A DNA stretch of 64,000 nucleotides from Bacillota bacterium (lineage in GTDB: Bacteria > Bacillota > Clostridia > Lachnospirales > Lachnospiraceae): the NCBI GenBank assembly GCA_023421505.1, contig JAEZTJ010000009.1, positions 96,320 through 160,319 on the forward strand, given 5' to 3'. The notes under the pieces were generated by a model. It saw only the letters and a program-made list of their open reading frames with translations, was not told the origin of the DNA and made no database searches. How positions within the stretch are numbered: the stretch's first letter is position 1; every line of letters begins with the position of its first letter. Positions 26,940-35,898 of the stretch are shown here, in pieces. The translations under genes were made by a program, and so were the position numbers.

Positions 26940-28343
26940 ATGAATTGCCCGAAATGCGGAAGTAATAACTCGGACAAGAAAAAACGATGTGATCGATGCG
27001 GCACAGACTTAACGATATATAGGAAAATATATAGAACCTCCAATTTATATTATAATAATGGCTTAGCGAAGGCTAAGGTTCGTGATTTATCCGGAGCAGT
27101 TGTCTCTCTTCGTAAAAGCCTTGACTTTAATAAAATGAATACAAATGCAAGAAATTTACTCGGTCTTATCTACTATGAGATGGGAGAAACAGTAGCAGCA
27201 CTAAGTGAGTGGGTGATCAGCAGACATTTTCAACCACAGAATAATGACGCGGATGAATATATTGATACAATACAAAAAAATCCGACCAGGCTCGATGCTT
27301 TTAATCAGGCGATAAAGCGATATAATACGGCATTGGGCTTTGCAAAGCAGGGGAGTGATGACCTGGCGATTATTCAGCTTAAGAAGGTGATAACCCTTAA
27401 TCCGCATTTTATACGCGCGTTTCATCTGCTGGCACTATTGCATATGAAGACCGGTGATAATGAGAAGGCTAGAAAATACTTAATAAAAGCCGCGAAAATT
27501 GATGTAACCAATACAAAAACCTTGCGCTATCTGCAGGAACTAGAAGCACCAATTCAGAAGGATAATGATTCAAATCCAGAGGCTGAGCAGACGATTACCA
27601 ATACAATAATGCCAATTTCTTCTTATAAAGAGGACAAACCCAATATCATGGTATTTATAAATCTGGTAATCGGTGTTTTAATCGGTATTGCAGTGACAGC
27701 ATTTTTAATTATACCGACTGTTAAGAAGAATATGACTACGAATGATAATCAGGATTATACAAATAATGCCTCTAATGTTGCCCAGTTGGAGGCTAAGGAT
27801 AATGAAATCAGTAATTTGAATAACCAGAATGCTGAGTTAAGTAAAAAGCTGGAACAACTCCAGACACAAATCGATAATACAGTTATTCCGGATGATCTTA
27901 TTGCAGCTTATGAAGCTTTATTTAAAGCTACAGGGCAGTATTTTGCAGAGCTTGATAAGACAGAAAACGAAAGAGACTTTACAGCAACTACAGACGCGTT
28001 ATTAGCAATTGATATCACAAAGCTTGAGAATGAGCAGGCTACTAATTTATATAATCAGCTCAAAAATATAACTTATCCAATCGTAGCAGAAGCTTATTAT
28101 AGTACAGGGTATGAGTTATATAGTGATGCGAAATATCAAGAGGCTCTGACAGATCTTCTAAAAGCACTGGACCTTAACCCTGAGGATGTTGATGCTATTT
28201 ATTTTGCAGCGAGGGCATATGATAGACTTGGTGATAAGGAAAATGCATCTGAGTACTATAACAAGGTAATTAATGATTTTCCGGATGCAGCAAAAAGAGT
28301 ACGGGAATCTAAATCCAACCTTGAGAAACTAAACAAACAATAG
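26940..28343 (+). CDS. Zinc-ribbon, TPR and coiled-coil membrane protein
   Basis: This 467-residue protein starts with a CxxC-x10-CxxC zinc ribbon (Cys3, Cys6, Cys17, Cys20). It continues with a cytoplasmic TPR array (about residues 30-200), a single membrane segment near 238-258 and an extracytoplasmic coiled coil (about 275-310). It ends with a second TPR region (about 375-455, with YELYSDAKYQEALTDLLKAL). The start is the ATG at 26940, six bases after AGGTGGGG; a GTG at 26928 is less likely. Proteins with TPRs on both sides of the membrane suggest a scaffold. It lies upstream of the spoIIA operon but is separated from it by a terminator. Confidence 0.7.
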   Translation: MNCPKCGSNNSDKKKRCDRCGTDLTIYRKIYRTSNLYYNNGLAKAKVRDLSGAVVSLRKSLDFNKMNTNARNLLGLIYYEMGETVAALSEWVISRHFQPQNNDADEYIDTIQKNPTRLDAFNQAIKRYNTALGFAKQGSDDLAIIQLKKVITLNPHFIRAFHLLALLHMKTGDNEKARKYLIKAAKIDVTNTKTLRYLQELEAPIQKDNDSNPEAEQTITNTIMPISSYKEDKPNIMVFINLVIGVLIGIAVTAFLIIPTVKKNMTTNDNQDYTNNASNVAQLEAKDNEISNLNNQNAELSKKLEQLQTQIDNTVIPDDLIAAYEALFKATGQYFAELDKTENERDFTATTDALLAIDITKLENEQATNLYNQLKNITYPIVAEAYYSTGYELYSDAKYQEALTDLLKALDLNPEDVDAIYFAARAYDRLGDKENASEYYNKVINDFPDAAKRVRESKSNLEKLNKQ

Positions 28344-28377
28344 AAGAATAATAAACTAACATAAGATAACAGGAAGA

Positions 28378-28432
28378 AAAGACGTTTGATGAAGAATGGA
28401 AATGGCTCCGTTTCATAGAAGGTCTTTTTTTC
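28378..28432 (+). terminator. Rho-independent terminator
   Basis: AAAGAC (28378-28383) pairs with GTCTTT (28422-28427), with inner ATGAA/TTCAT pairing, followed by a T run. It separates the TPR gene from the spoIIA operon. Confidence 0.65.
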
Positions 28433-28548
28433 ATTGGTAAAACAGGATGTAAGGAAATGGTAAATAAGTTGGTGTTAGCGCTGTAATCACAAACTTGTAT
28501 ATAGGCATAATCTCTCAAAGTATTATAAGCAGCGCAGAAAGGGAAAAT

Positions 28549-28935
28549 ATGCAGGAAATGAAAAAACCGGGAAAAAATATTATTAAGGAAGGAGGAGCTA
28601 CCTATGAAATGAATGAGCGTTGTCTTATTATAAAACTTAGTGAGGAACTGGATCATCATAATGCTGTTTCTATACGGGAAAAGGCGGACAAGCTGATTGA
28701 CCGTAATAATATAAAGCATATTATATTTGATTTCACAGGTGCAGGTTTTATGGATAGTGCTGGAATCGGAGTAATCATGGGTAGATATAAAAAGGTTATA
28801 TTTATCGGGGGTAAAATCGCAGTAGCCAATGTAAGTACAGCAGTTGACAGGATTTTTAGATTATCAGGCTTATACAAAATCATAGAAAAATACGATTCTG
28901 TGGAAGCTGCACTCAAAATCATACAAAAAGTATGA
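28549..28935 (+). CDS. spoIIAA: Anti-sigma F factor antagonist SpoIIAA
   Basis: This STAS-domain protein reactivates SigF by displacing SpoIIAB in the forespore. The signature LSEELDHHNAVSIREKAD and the phosphorylatable serine in FMDSAGIGVIMGRYK are clear. The start is uncertain. An ATG at 28609 would remove the first beta strand. I prefer 28549 (128 residues), preceded by GAAAGGG, or 28558. The sequence GGAGGAGCTACC at 28591 looks like a ribosome site, but an in-frame start at an ideal distance is lacking. It is the first gene of the spoIIA cluster and is separated from spoIIAB by 183 bases. Confidence 0.9.
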   Translation: MQEMKKPGKNIIKEGGATYEMNERCLIIKLSEELDHHNAVSIREKADKLIDRNNIKHIIFDFTGAGFMDSAGIGVIMGRYKKVIFIGGKIAVANVSTAVDRIFRLSGLYKIIEKYDSVEAALKIIQKV

Positions 28936-29118
28936 AAGCTTTTGAAATTTAATTTTGTCTTGTAGAACCTTAACATGTTTTAAAAAATTCATGATATGTT
29001 TCTTCAACTTCTTATATCTTACCAAATATAAAGTATTAAATTTGTGGTATAAAGTTATATAAAAATTCAAATAAGATCATTAAATTTAGATAGAACGAGG
29101 AAAGGGGATAAGTAAAGG

Positions 29119-29592
29119 ATGATTGACAGAAATGAGATGTTATTGGAGTTTGAAAGTAAATCGCAAAACGAAAGCTTTGCACGTACTGTGGTTGCTGCTT
29201 TTGCAGCACAGCTTGACCCTACAATAGAGGAATTGGCAGATATTAAAACAGCTGTTTCAGAAGCTGTTACAAATTCAATTATTCATGGGTATTCTGATTG
29301 CCTGGGAATGATAAAGATGCATTGTATCATTACTGGTAATACAATTTCCATTGAGATTATTGATGAGGGTGTGGGAATTGAAAATATTGAAAAAGCAATG
29401 GAGCCTCTTTATACAACGAGGCCGGAATTAGAGCGCTCCGGGATGGGTTTTTCGTTTATGGAGGCTTTTATGGATGAGCTGGAGGTAGAGTCTACGCTTG
29501 GTAAAGGTACGATTATCAAAATGAATAAAAAGATAGGAAAAACAGAAAAGGTCAATGTACATACAAAAGAAACAGCACAAAAAGTATTATAA
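29119..29592 (+). CDS. spoIIAB: Anti-sigma F factor SpoIIAB
   Basis: This is a 157-residue GHKL-type serine kinase that binds SigF and phosphorylates SpoIIAA. The N box EAVTNSIIHGY, the G1 box IDEGVGI and the later GMGFSFMEAFMDELEV segment are all present. It begins MIDRNEMLLEFESKSQNES, close to the usual SpoIIAB N-terminus. The ribosome site is weak (GGGGATAAGTAAAGG). The stop lies 79 bases before the sigF start I assign. It acts in the forespore in early sporulation. Confidence 0.93.
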   Translation: MIDRNEMLLEFESKSQNESFARTVVAAFAAQLDPTIEELADIKTAVSEAVTNSIIHGYSDCLGMIKMHCIITGNTISIEIIDEGVGIENIEKAMEPLYTTRPELERSGMGFSFMEAFMDELEVESTLGKGTIIKMNKKIGKTEKVNVHTKETAQKVL

Positions 29593-29671
29593 CGGGCTGC
29601 TGAGTATTCGATACTGTACTGAATTTCGTAATGGTCTACTAATTAAATATAAGAAAGGAAGTGAGTTTAAT

Positions 29672-30388
29672 GTGGATACGATTGAGTTGATTAAGCTATC
29701 TAAGGAAGGGGATAAAGAGGCAAGGGATCGTGTGGTTACAGAAAATGTCGGTCTTGTTTGGAGTATAGTTAGGAGATTTGCTAATAGAGGTCATGAAATG
29801 GAGGACTTATTCCAAATAGGAAGTATAGGTCTCATCAAAGCAATCGATAAATTTGATGCCTCTTATGAGGTGAAGTTTTCTACTTATGCTGTACCAATGA
29901 TAACTGGCGAAATTAAGAGGTTTTTACGGGATGATGGTATGATCAAGGTAAGCAGATCCTTAAAAGAGACGGCAACAAAGATTAGAATGGTGAGAGAAAG
30001 ATATGGTAACGCTTACGGCAGGGAGCCAACGATTGAAGAGATTGAGGATGAATTAAACATAGCAAGAGATGAAGTTGTAATGGCACTGGAGACTGGTGCT
30101 GAGGTAGAATCCCTTTATAAGACCATATATCAAGGAGACGGAAGTCCCATTTACTTAATTGATAAATTAACAGAAACAAAAGATGAGAGTGAAAATTTAG
30201 TAGACAGGCTTGCATTAAAAGAAATTATTGCTTCACTGGATGAAAAGGAGCAGGAGATAATCAGGCTTAGATACTTTAAAGATAGAACGCAGACCGATAT
30301 CGCCAAGGAACTGGGAATTTCTCAAGTACAGGTTTCACGAATGGAAAAAAGGATACTGAAAATTATGAGAGAGAAGCTTGGAGCATAA
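29672..30388 (+). CDS. sigF: RNA polymerase sporulation sigma factor SigF
   Basis: This 238-residue sigma-70-type factor is the first forespore-specific sigma. Region 2 carries NRGHEMEDLFQIGSIGLIKA, KFSTYAVPMITGEIKRFLRD, and region 4 carries KDRTQTDIAKELGISQVQVSR. I place the start at the GTG at 29672, because AAGGAAGTGAG lies 6 bases before it; an upstream in-frame ATG at 29555 lies inside spoIIAB. A terminator follows about 80 bases after the stop. SpoIIAA, SpoIIAB and SigF together form the classic partner-switch. Confidence 0.96.
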   Translation: MDTIELIKLSKEGDKEARDRVVTENVGLVWSIVRRFANRGHEMEDLFQIGSIGLIKAIDKFDASYEVKFSTYAVPMITGEIKRFLRDDGMIKVSRSLKETATKIRMVRERYGNAYGREPTIEEIEDELNIARDEVVMALETGAEVESLYKTIYQGDGSPIYLIDKLTETKDESENLVDRLALKEIIASLDEKEQEIIRLRYFKDRTQTDIAKELGISQVQVSRMEKRILKIMREKLGA

Positions 30389-30465
30389 TAAAAAATACGT
30401 GAAAATATTTCCAGTATAGCAAAAGAGGTATTTCATATAATAAATGTAAGAAATTATGAGAAAAG

Positions 30466-30496
30466 AAAGCATCAGATAATAAACTGATGCTTTTTT
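30466..30496 (+). terminator. Terminator of the spoIIA operon
   Basis: AAAGCATCAG (30466-30475) pairs perfectly with CTGATGCTTT (30484-30493), followed by TTTTTT. It separates sigF from the spoVA genes, or allows partial read-through. Confidence 0.88.
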
Positions 30497-30534
30497 GATG
30501 GGTTTATTAACAAAACAGAAAGGTGCTTAAGGAT

Positions 30535-30690
30535 ATGACAGTAAAGAAGAAGATATTTTGGATTGCAACTTTGGTAATTATCACAGCCATTATAATAGTC
30601 TTATGTATTGGATATTTTATTGGAAGGCAGCCCACCGAATATGATGGAACCTTAGTGAAGTTGGGGCTGGAATTTCCGACCTTTTTGTAA
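30535..30690 (+). CDS. Small single-pass membrane protein (51 residues) ahead of spoVAC
   Basis: This 51-residue ORF starts with ATG preceded by AAGG. It has a basic N-terminus MTVKKK, one strongly hydrophobic helix (about residues 8-30) ending GYFIG, and a short tail with a repeated leucine pattern. It lies between the sigF terminator and spoVAC (40 bases before it), in the same direction. The composition and the position in a sporulation gene cluster suggest a real small protein, possibly forespore-expressed, but I cannot assign a family. Confidence 0.6.
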   Translation: MTVKKKIFWIATLVIITAIIIVLCIGYFIGRQPTEYDGTLVKLGLEFPTFL

Positions 30691-30730
30691 AAGAAGCAGG
30701 CCATTAAGTAGTGTAGAAATGAGGTAAATT

Positions 30731-31234
30731 ATGAGTAGTCAGAAGAAGGGTTCTGTATCAGGAATTGTTGGAGAACAGAATAAAAATATCAGAAATCAGA
30801 ATTACAATAAATATGTGAAGGAGGTAACGCCAAAGAATAGCATCGTCAAAAATACTATAAAAGCTTTTATCGTAGGAGGCATTATTTGCGTTATTGGTCA
30901 GTTTTTTATTAATTATTATATGTATCTGGGAGCTGATCAGGAAACTGCAAAAGCATATAATACGGTTACCTTAGTATTTTTATCGATTCTGCTTACAGGA
31001 TTAGGCATTTATCAAAAGCTTGCTAAGTTAGGAGGTGCAGGTACGCTGGTACCCATTACTGGGTTTGCAAATTCAGTTGCAGCACCTGCCATTGAATATA
31101 AGAAAGAGGGACAGGTATTTGGTATCGGATGTAAGATTTTTACCATAGCCGGCCCAGTTATATTATATGGTATTTTCTCAACCTGGCTGTTAGGCTTAAT
31201 TTATTATATATTAAAGCTTCTAAAGGTAGTGTGA
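30731..31234 (+). CDS. spoVAC: Stage V sporulation protein AC
   Basis: This 167-residue membrane protein has about four hydrophobic segments. After a polar N-terminus it shows KNTIKAFIVGGIICVIGQFF and the conserved GAGTLVPITGFANSVAAPAIEYKKEG block, both hallmarks of SpoVAC. In Bacillus, SpoVAC is a mechanosensitive-type channel subunit in the spore inner membrane needed for dipicolinate movement. The start follows GAGGT. It is normally followed directly by spoVAD, but here about 400 bases of repeat DNA intervene. Confidence 0.95.
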   Translation: MSSQKKGSVSGIVGEQNKNIRNQNYNKYVKEVTPKNSIVKNTIKAFIVGGIICVIGQFFINYYMYLGADQETAKAYNTVTLVFLSILLTGLGIYQKLAKLGGAGTLVPITGFANSVAAPAIEYKKEGQVFGIGCKIFTIAGPVILYGIFSTWLLGLIYYILKLLKVV

Positions 31235-31565
31235 ATTATTGAAAATCATAATTCACACCTCAAAGTTTGTGCCTGCGTCTTCCTCGGCACAAACTAATTC
31301 AAAGGGCAGACATGTTATGGTAGTGTGAATAGTCCCGCGAAAGACATGCGGGCCAAAGCCTCGCATGCGAGGCTTATAAAGAATAGCAAAAGATGCTATT
31401 CTTCAGGATTTATGCACAAATAGCATGGGCGTTAGTTTGTGCCTGCGTCTTCCTCGGCACAAACTAATTCAAAGGGCAGACATGTTATGGTAGTGTGAAT
31501 AGTCCCGCGAAAGACATGCAATCCCAAAGCCTCGCATGCGAGGCTTATAAAGAATAGCAAAAGAC
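31229..31565 (+). repeat. Family A repeat, tandem duplicate inside the spoVA cluster
   Basis: A border hairpin (GTGTGAATTAT/ATAATTCACAC, 31229-31259) is followed by a 170-nt unit at 31264-31433 and a second, incomplete unit at 31434-31565. Each unit holds, in order, hairpins AGTTTGTGCC/GGCACAAACT, GCCTCGCATGCGAGGC and (in unit 1 complete) GAATAGC/GCTATTC. The 5' part is nearly identical in both units. This fills the whole spoVAC-spoVAD gap. There is no ORF in it with support. Confidence 0.88.
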
Positions 31566-31631
31566 GATGAATACTATAAGTGTTACATGGTTTACCGAAA
31601 GGTATTCTGACACAGATAAGGAGTTTATGAT

Positions 31632-32687
31632 ATGGCTGGAAATGCTTCAAATCAAACCAAAATGGCCGGAAAACAGAGCATATTATTTCAAAATCCGCCT
31701 TATATTATTTCCGCTTCTTCTATAGCAGGAAAGAAGGAATCCCAAGGGCCAATGGGCTCATATTTTGACGTGATACAGGAGGATCCTCTTGTAGGTAAGG
31801 ATAGTTGGGAGGAGGCAGAGAGTGAGCTGATGAAGCAGGCTGCAGATTTGGTGCTTCAAAAAGCAGGACTGAAAAGTAGTGATATTCGATATCTGGTAGG
31901 AGGCGACTTACTGGGTCAGCTGATAGCTACTTCCTTTGGTATCGCGAATCTGGAGATACCTACAATAGGTATCTATGGTGCATGCTCTACAATGGGTGAG
32001 GCTATGTCGGTTGGGGCTATGCTGATTGATGGCGGCTTTGCAAGTAAAGTACTATCTATCACCTCAAGTCACTTTGCGGGGGCAGAGAAGCAGTTTCGTT
32101 TTCCTTTAGATTATGGCAACCAGCGTCCATATTCGGCATCCTGGACAGTTACCGGAAGTGGTGCCGTTATATTATCTGACAAAAACAGTAAGGAAAATCT
32201 TCAGGAAATACCTGTCGTTATTAAAGGAGTTACAATTGGTAAAATTGTAGATTATGGCTTAAAGGATTCTATGAATATGGGAGCTTGTATGGCACCTGCA
32301 GCATATGAGACCATTAAGCAGAATTTAGAGGATCTGGATGTCCAGCCTTCTTATTATGATAAGATTATAACGGGTGATTTGGGTTATGTAGGAAAGAATA
32401 TTCTAATTGATCTTTTAAAAGAAAAAAATTACGACATTAGCAATAATCACATGGACTGTGGAATTGAAATCTTTGATAAGGACAGTCAGGATACCCACGC
32501 CGGTGGCAGTGGCTGTGGTTGTTCGGCAATTATATTCACCAGCTATATATTAAAACAGCTTAGAACCGGAAAATGGAAACGGGTACTATTTATCCCTACT
32601 GGAGCATTGTTATCACAGGTTAGCTTTAATGAAGGTAAATCTGTACCGGGAATTGCCCATGCTGTAATTGTAGAAGCGGAAGGTTGA
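31632..32687 (+). CDS. spoVAD: Stage V sporulation protein AD
   Basis: This 351-residue thiolase-fold protein binds dipicolinate at the spore inner membrane. The N-terminal block NPPYIISASSIAGKKESQGP, the STMGEAMSVGA segment and HAGGSGCGCSAIIF near the C-terminus match SpoVAD. Length is close to the usual 338-345, with a slightly longer N-terminus. The start ATG follows AAGGAG, 8 bases away. Together with SpoVAC and SpoVAE it makes up the core of the dipicolinate channel present in Clostridia. Confidence 0.95.
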   Translation: MAGNASNQTKMAGKQSILFQNPPYIISASSIAGKKESQGPMGSYFDVIQEDPLVGKDSWEEAESELMKQAADLVLQKAGLKSSDIRYLVGGDLLGQLIATSFGIANLEIPTIGIYGACSTMGEAMSVGAMLIDGGFASKVLSITSSHFAGAEKQFRFPLDYGNQRPYSASWTVTGSGAVILSDKNSKENLQEIPVVIKGVTIGKIVDYGLKDSMNMGACMAPAAYETIKQNLEDLDVQPSYYDKIITGDLGYVGKNILIDLLKEKNYDISNNHMDCGIEIFDKDSQDTHAGGSGCGCSAIIFTSYILKQLRTGKWKRVLFIPTGALLSQVSFNEGKSVPGIAHAVIVEAEG

Positions 32688-32721
32688 CCTAATAATAAGT
32701 ATCGCAGAAATGAGGTTGAAT

Positions 32722-33078
32722 ATGGATTATTTAATTGCTTTCTTAGTAGGTGGTGCGATTTGTGCTGCTGTACAGATTTTACTTGATAATACCAAGCTTA
32801 TGCCAGGCAGAGTGATGGTGATATTAGTGTGTACCGGAGCACTACTCGGTGCTTTAGGTATATATGAGCCCTTTGCAAAGTGGGCAGGCGCCGGTGCAGG
32901 TGTTCCGTTAACCGGTTTTGGTAATGTTCTTTTTAAAGGTGTAAAAGAAGCTGTTGATAAGGAAGGCTTCATAGGTATATTTAAGGGCGGCTTTACCTCT
33001 TCAGCAGTGGGTATATCCGCAGCACTAATTTTAAGTTATATTGCATCCTGGTTCTTTAATGCAAAAATGAAATCGTAG
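32722..33078 (+). CDS. spoVAE: Stage V sporulation protein AE
   Basis: This 118-residue membrane protein of the SpoVAEb type has about three to four hydrophobic segments. The conserved block GAGAGVPLTGFGNVLFKG mirrors that of SpoVAC and is diagnostic. The start at 32722 follows TGAGGT by 5 bases; the ATG at 32710 overlaps that site. It lies 34 bases after spoVAD and ends the cluster. A terminator follows. Confidence 0.93.
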   Translation: MDYLIAFLVGGAICAAVQILLDNTKLMPGRVMVILVCTGALLGALGIYEPFAKWAGAGAGVPLTGFGNVLFKGVKEAVDKEGFIGIFKGGFTSSAVGISAALILSYIASWFFNAKMKS

Positions 33079-33099
33079 TTACACTTAAGGTTTTATATA

Positions 33100-33142
33100 A
33101 AACAGCCGGGACAGTGAAGTTGATTTCGCTGTCCCGGCCTTA
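33100..33142. terminator. Bidirectional terminator
   Basis: GCCGGGACAG (33105-33114) pairs with CTGTCCCGGC (33129-33138). The T tail is better on the minus strand (GTTTTAT). It lies between the convergent spoVAE and penicillin-binding protein genes. Confidence 0.82.
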
Positions 33143-33144
33143 TC

Positions 33145-35898
33145 TTATTCTGGTGTCATAAAATCTCTGATGGCATCCTCTAGATCTTCTTCGGGTATAT
33201 TAGGGATATCTTCGTTTGTATTTTCTTCAGGCTGATCTGACTCAGCATCTCCCGGATATTCTTCTAAAGGATCAGAGACCTCAGATTCACCATTTTGATT
33301 TGACGGCATAGTATTGTTACTTTTTTTATGGATTTGGCAATCTTTATCTGGCAATATATATTTTGAATCGGCTGTTTTATTTTTCTCCTTCTTATCAAGA
33401 AAGATTTTATCAACTACATAAGCAGGAGGGCATTTATCCGTAGCGAGAGCATTTGATTTCGTACAAACCTTTGCTTCAATATGAACATCACATTCCTCCG
33501 TTGGCTCAGTACCTTTTGCAAAATATTCTATTCTGGTTGTATTACCACCAATATAATGATCACAGATACCTTCACGAGCAAGTTTTCCTGATTTCGTACA
33601 AATTTTTACTGGCACAACGGAATCAGGTATGGTAAAGGTCTTCTTTTGCAAATCCTTTTGAATATGAATTTGTTCCATAATCTTTCTCCAGATATTCCTG
33701 CAATAGGTTTTATCTATCTGAGTTCGATTGTTATCAAAGCCAGACCATACTGACGCAGTATAATAAGGAGTGTAGCCGGAAAACCATAAGTCATAATAAG
33801 TAGAGGTTGAGCCTGTTTTACCGGCAACAGGCATATCAATAGCGGTGAGCTTTAGATTCTTGCCGGTTCCTATTTTAACTACATCCTCCATTGCACTTGT
33901 CAAAAGCCAGGCAGTTGATTCCTTCATAACCTGAGTTCTTTTAGGAGTTTTGTCTAATAATAATTTACCATTATGGTCAAATATTTTCGTATAGAAAGTT
34001 GGTTCCGTGTAGATACCGCCATTTGCGATGGCAGCATAAGCAGCAGTTAATTCTAGATTCGTCACACCATCTGTGATACCACCCAGTGCCAAAGGAAGAT
34101 TGATATCGGAAAAAACAGAACCATCCTCATTCTTACGTGAATCTACAAGTGTTGTAAATCCCAGCTTTTTCAGATAATCAAAACCTACCTGCGGTGTTAC
34201 CTCTGCCATGGTTTTTACAGTTACTATATTCATAGAATCATAGATACCCTGCCTTAAGGTAGAAAGACCTTTGTAATCCTTGTTTGAAGTCCAGTTTGAT
34301 ACCTCATCCTTCGTACCGGGATAATAGTAAGGCCCTGAATCATCCTGAATACTGGCCAGGGTAAAACCTGCGGAATCTAAGGCCGGTAAATAGGTTGAAA
34401 GGATCTTGAAGGTAGAACCGGGTTGACGTGAACTGTTACTGTCAGTAGCCCGGTTAAGGGTTCTATTCCCTGATTTTTGACCGCGCCCGCCAATAACAGC
34501 CTGAACTTCACCGGTATATTGATCCATAACTACGAAGGAGGACTGAGGCTGAATGGTCATTGTTACATTTTCACCAATAATAGTATCATCTTTACCGATC
34601 ATATCCTCTCGAAAGGCATCGATTTTCTTCTGCATATCTTCTTTATCTAAGAATAACAGAGAAAATTTGCTGTCTTTATCATCTACATATAAATCATCGG
34701 GATCCTCATATTCCTTATAATACTCTAACAAATCTCCTCCATTATAATGAATTTTAGTTCCGTCCGAGGTCTGCTTAGAGAGGGCATAGGTTAACTCCCA
34801 GTAGGATATACCCATTTCGGGAAAATTAGCTTCATCTGCATATACATCATCGCATATTTTTTGTATTACCGGATCCTGTGTAGTATAAATTTCTAATCCG
34901 CCACTATAGATTAGATTAGAAGCCTGAGGCTGCGTATAACCTAGCTCAGTCTGTAAATCTTCCATAACCTGCTCGATAATCTCATCTACAAAATAGCTAT
35001 AGTAGGAAGTAGTATCTGATTTGTTGTTAACGGACTGTATTCTGGTATATACATCATCAGCCATTGCCGTATCATATTCATCCTTTGTGCAATAGCCCTG
35101 CTCCTGCATCTCTCTTAAAATTTCGTCCCGGCGTACCTTGTTATCGTCAGGGTAATTAATTGGATTAAGATAAACCGGTCTTTGCGCAATTGCAGCGATT
35201 GTTGCTGCCTCAGATAACGTAAGATCCTTGGCATCTTTTTTGAAATATTTTTGTGATGCTGTCTGAATACCTAAGGTTCCTGCACCAAAATTAATGGTAT
35301 TAATATAATCTTCAAGAATGGTATTCTTATCAAGCTGATTCTCTAATTTTATTGCAAGGTACTGCTCCTGTATCTTTCGTTCTACACGATCAATAAAGGT
35401 AGCTTCGCGTCCACCTCCAAAAACCTGATTTTTCAAAAGCTGCTGCGTGATGGTACTTGCTCCTTCATCAAAATTAAAGGTCGTTAATCCGAGAAGACCG
35501 GCTCTGAATATACCCCGTACGTCTATCCCATCATGTTCATAAAAACGTTCATCCTCAATTGCCACAAATGCATTCTTTACATAATCCGGAAGCTCACTGA
35601 TAGGGACAAAGGTACGGTTAGATTGAGCTCCAGCTAAATTTTGAATAACATGACCTTCTTTATCATAAACAATTGTAGTAAAAGCCTGTGGTACGACGTT
35701 GATCTGGGAAACATCCGGTGCGCTGTCGATCAATCCTTTCATAAAGCCAAAACCGGCAAAGGCACCAACAATCACTATAAAAATAAAGGTGACAATGCAT
35801 AGACGAAACAATGTTATTCTAGCTTTTGATATAAGACGTCTGGTATTTGATTTTATATTATTTTGTTTGTTCTCTATTCCTTTTTTACTGTAATCCAT
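33145..35898 (-). CDS. Class A penicillin-binding protein (PBP1A-like)
   Basis: This 917-residue bifunctional enzyme polymerises and cross-links peptidoglycan outside the membrane. An N-terminal cytoplasmic stub and membrane segment (about residues 33-60) precede a glycosyltransferase 51 domain with EDERFYEHDGID, GASTITQQLLKNQ and LEDYINTINFG. The transpeptidase domain carries SRQPGSTFKI (active-site serine), SMN and KTGST. The C-terminus has cysteine-rich PASTA-unlike repeats and a long acidic, proline-rich tail. The start at 35898 follows GGAGG by 6 bases. The gene stands alone and is convergent to spoVAE. Confidence 0.93.
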   Translation of the reverse strand: MDYSKKGIENKQNNIKSNTRRLISKARITLFRLCIVTFIFIVIVGAFAGFGFMKGLIDSAPDVSQINVVPQAFTTIVYDKEGHVIQNLAGAQSNRTFVPISELPDYVKNAFVAIEDERFYEHDGIDVRGIFRAGLLGLTTFNFDEGASTITQQLLKNQVFGGGREATFIDRVERKIQEQYLAIKLENQLDKNTILEDYINTINFGAGTLGIQTASQKYFKKDAKDLTLSEAATIAAIAQRPVYLNPINYPDDNKVRRDEILREMQEQGYCTKDEYDTAMADDVYTRIQSVNNKSDTTSYYSYFVDEIIEQVMEDLQTELGYTQPQASNLIYSGGLEIYTTQDPVIQKICDDVYADEANFPEMGISYWELTYALSKQTSDGTKIHYNGGDLLEYYKEYEDPDDLYVDDKDSKFSLLFLDKEDMQKKIDAFREDMIGKDDTIIGENVTMTIQPQSSFVVMDQYTGEVQAVIGGRGQKSGNRTLNRATDSNSSRQPGSTFKILSTYLPALDSAGFTLASIQDDSGPYYYPGTKDEVSNWTSNKDYKGLSTLRQGIYDSMNIVTVKTMAEVTPQVGFDYLKKLGFTTLVDSRKNEDGSVFSDINLPLALGGITDGVTNLELTAAYAAIANGGIYTEPTFYTKIFDHNGKLLLDKTPKRTQVMKESTAWLLTSAMEDVVKIGTGKNLKLTAIDMPVAGKTGSTSTYYDLWFSGYTPYYTASVWSGFDNNRTQIDKTYCRNIWRKIMEQIHIQKDLQKKTFTIPDSVVPVKICTKSGKLAREGICDHYIGGNTTRIEYFAKGTEPTEECDVHIEAKVCTKSNALATDKCPPAYVVDKIFLDKKEKNKTADSKYILPDKDCQIHKKSNNTMPSNQNGESEVSDPLEEYPGDAESDQPEENTNEDIPNIPEEDLEDAIRDFMTPE

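Noticed and set aside
28604..28612. Minimal ATG-AAA-TGA ORF overlapping an in-frame ATG of spoIIAA
   Set aside because: It is well spaced from GGAGGAG and could couple translation, but SpoIIAA beginning at 28609 would lack its first beta strand, so I regard it as coincidence.
31432..31650. 72-residue ORF on the minus strand
   Set aside because: It is antisense to the family A repeat and runs into spoVAD; no ribosome site or protein-like composition.
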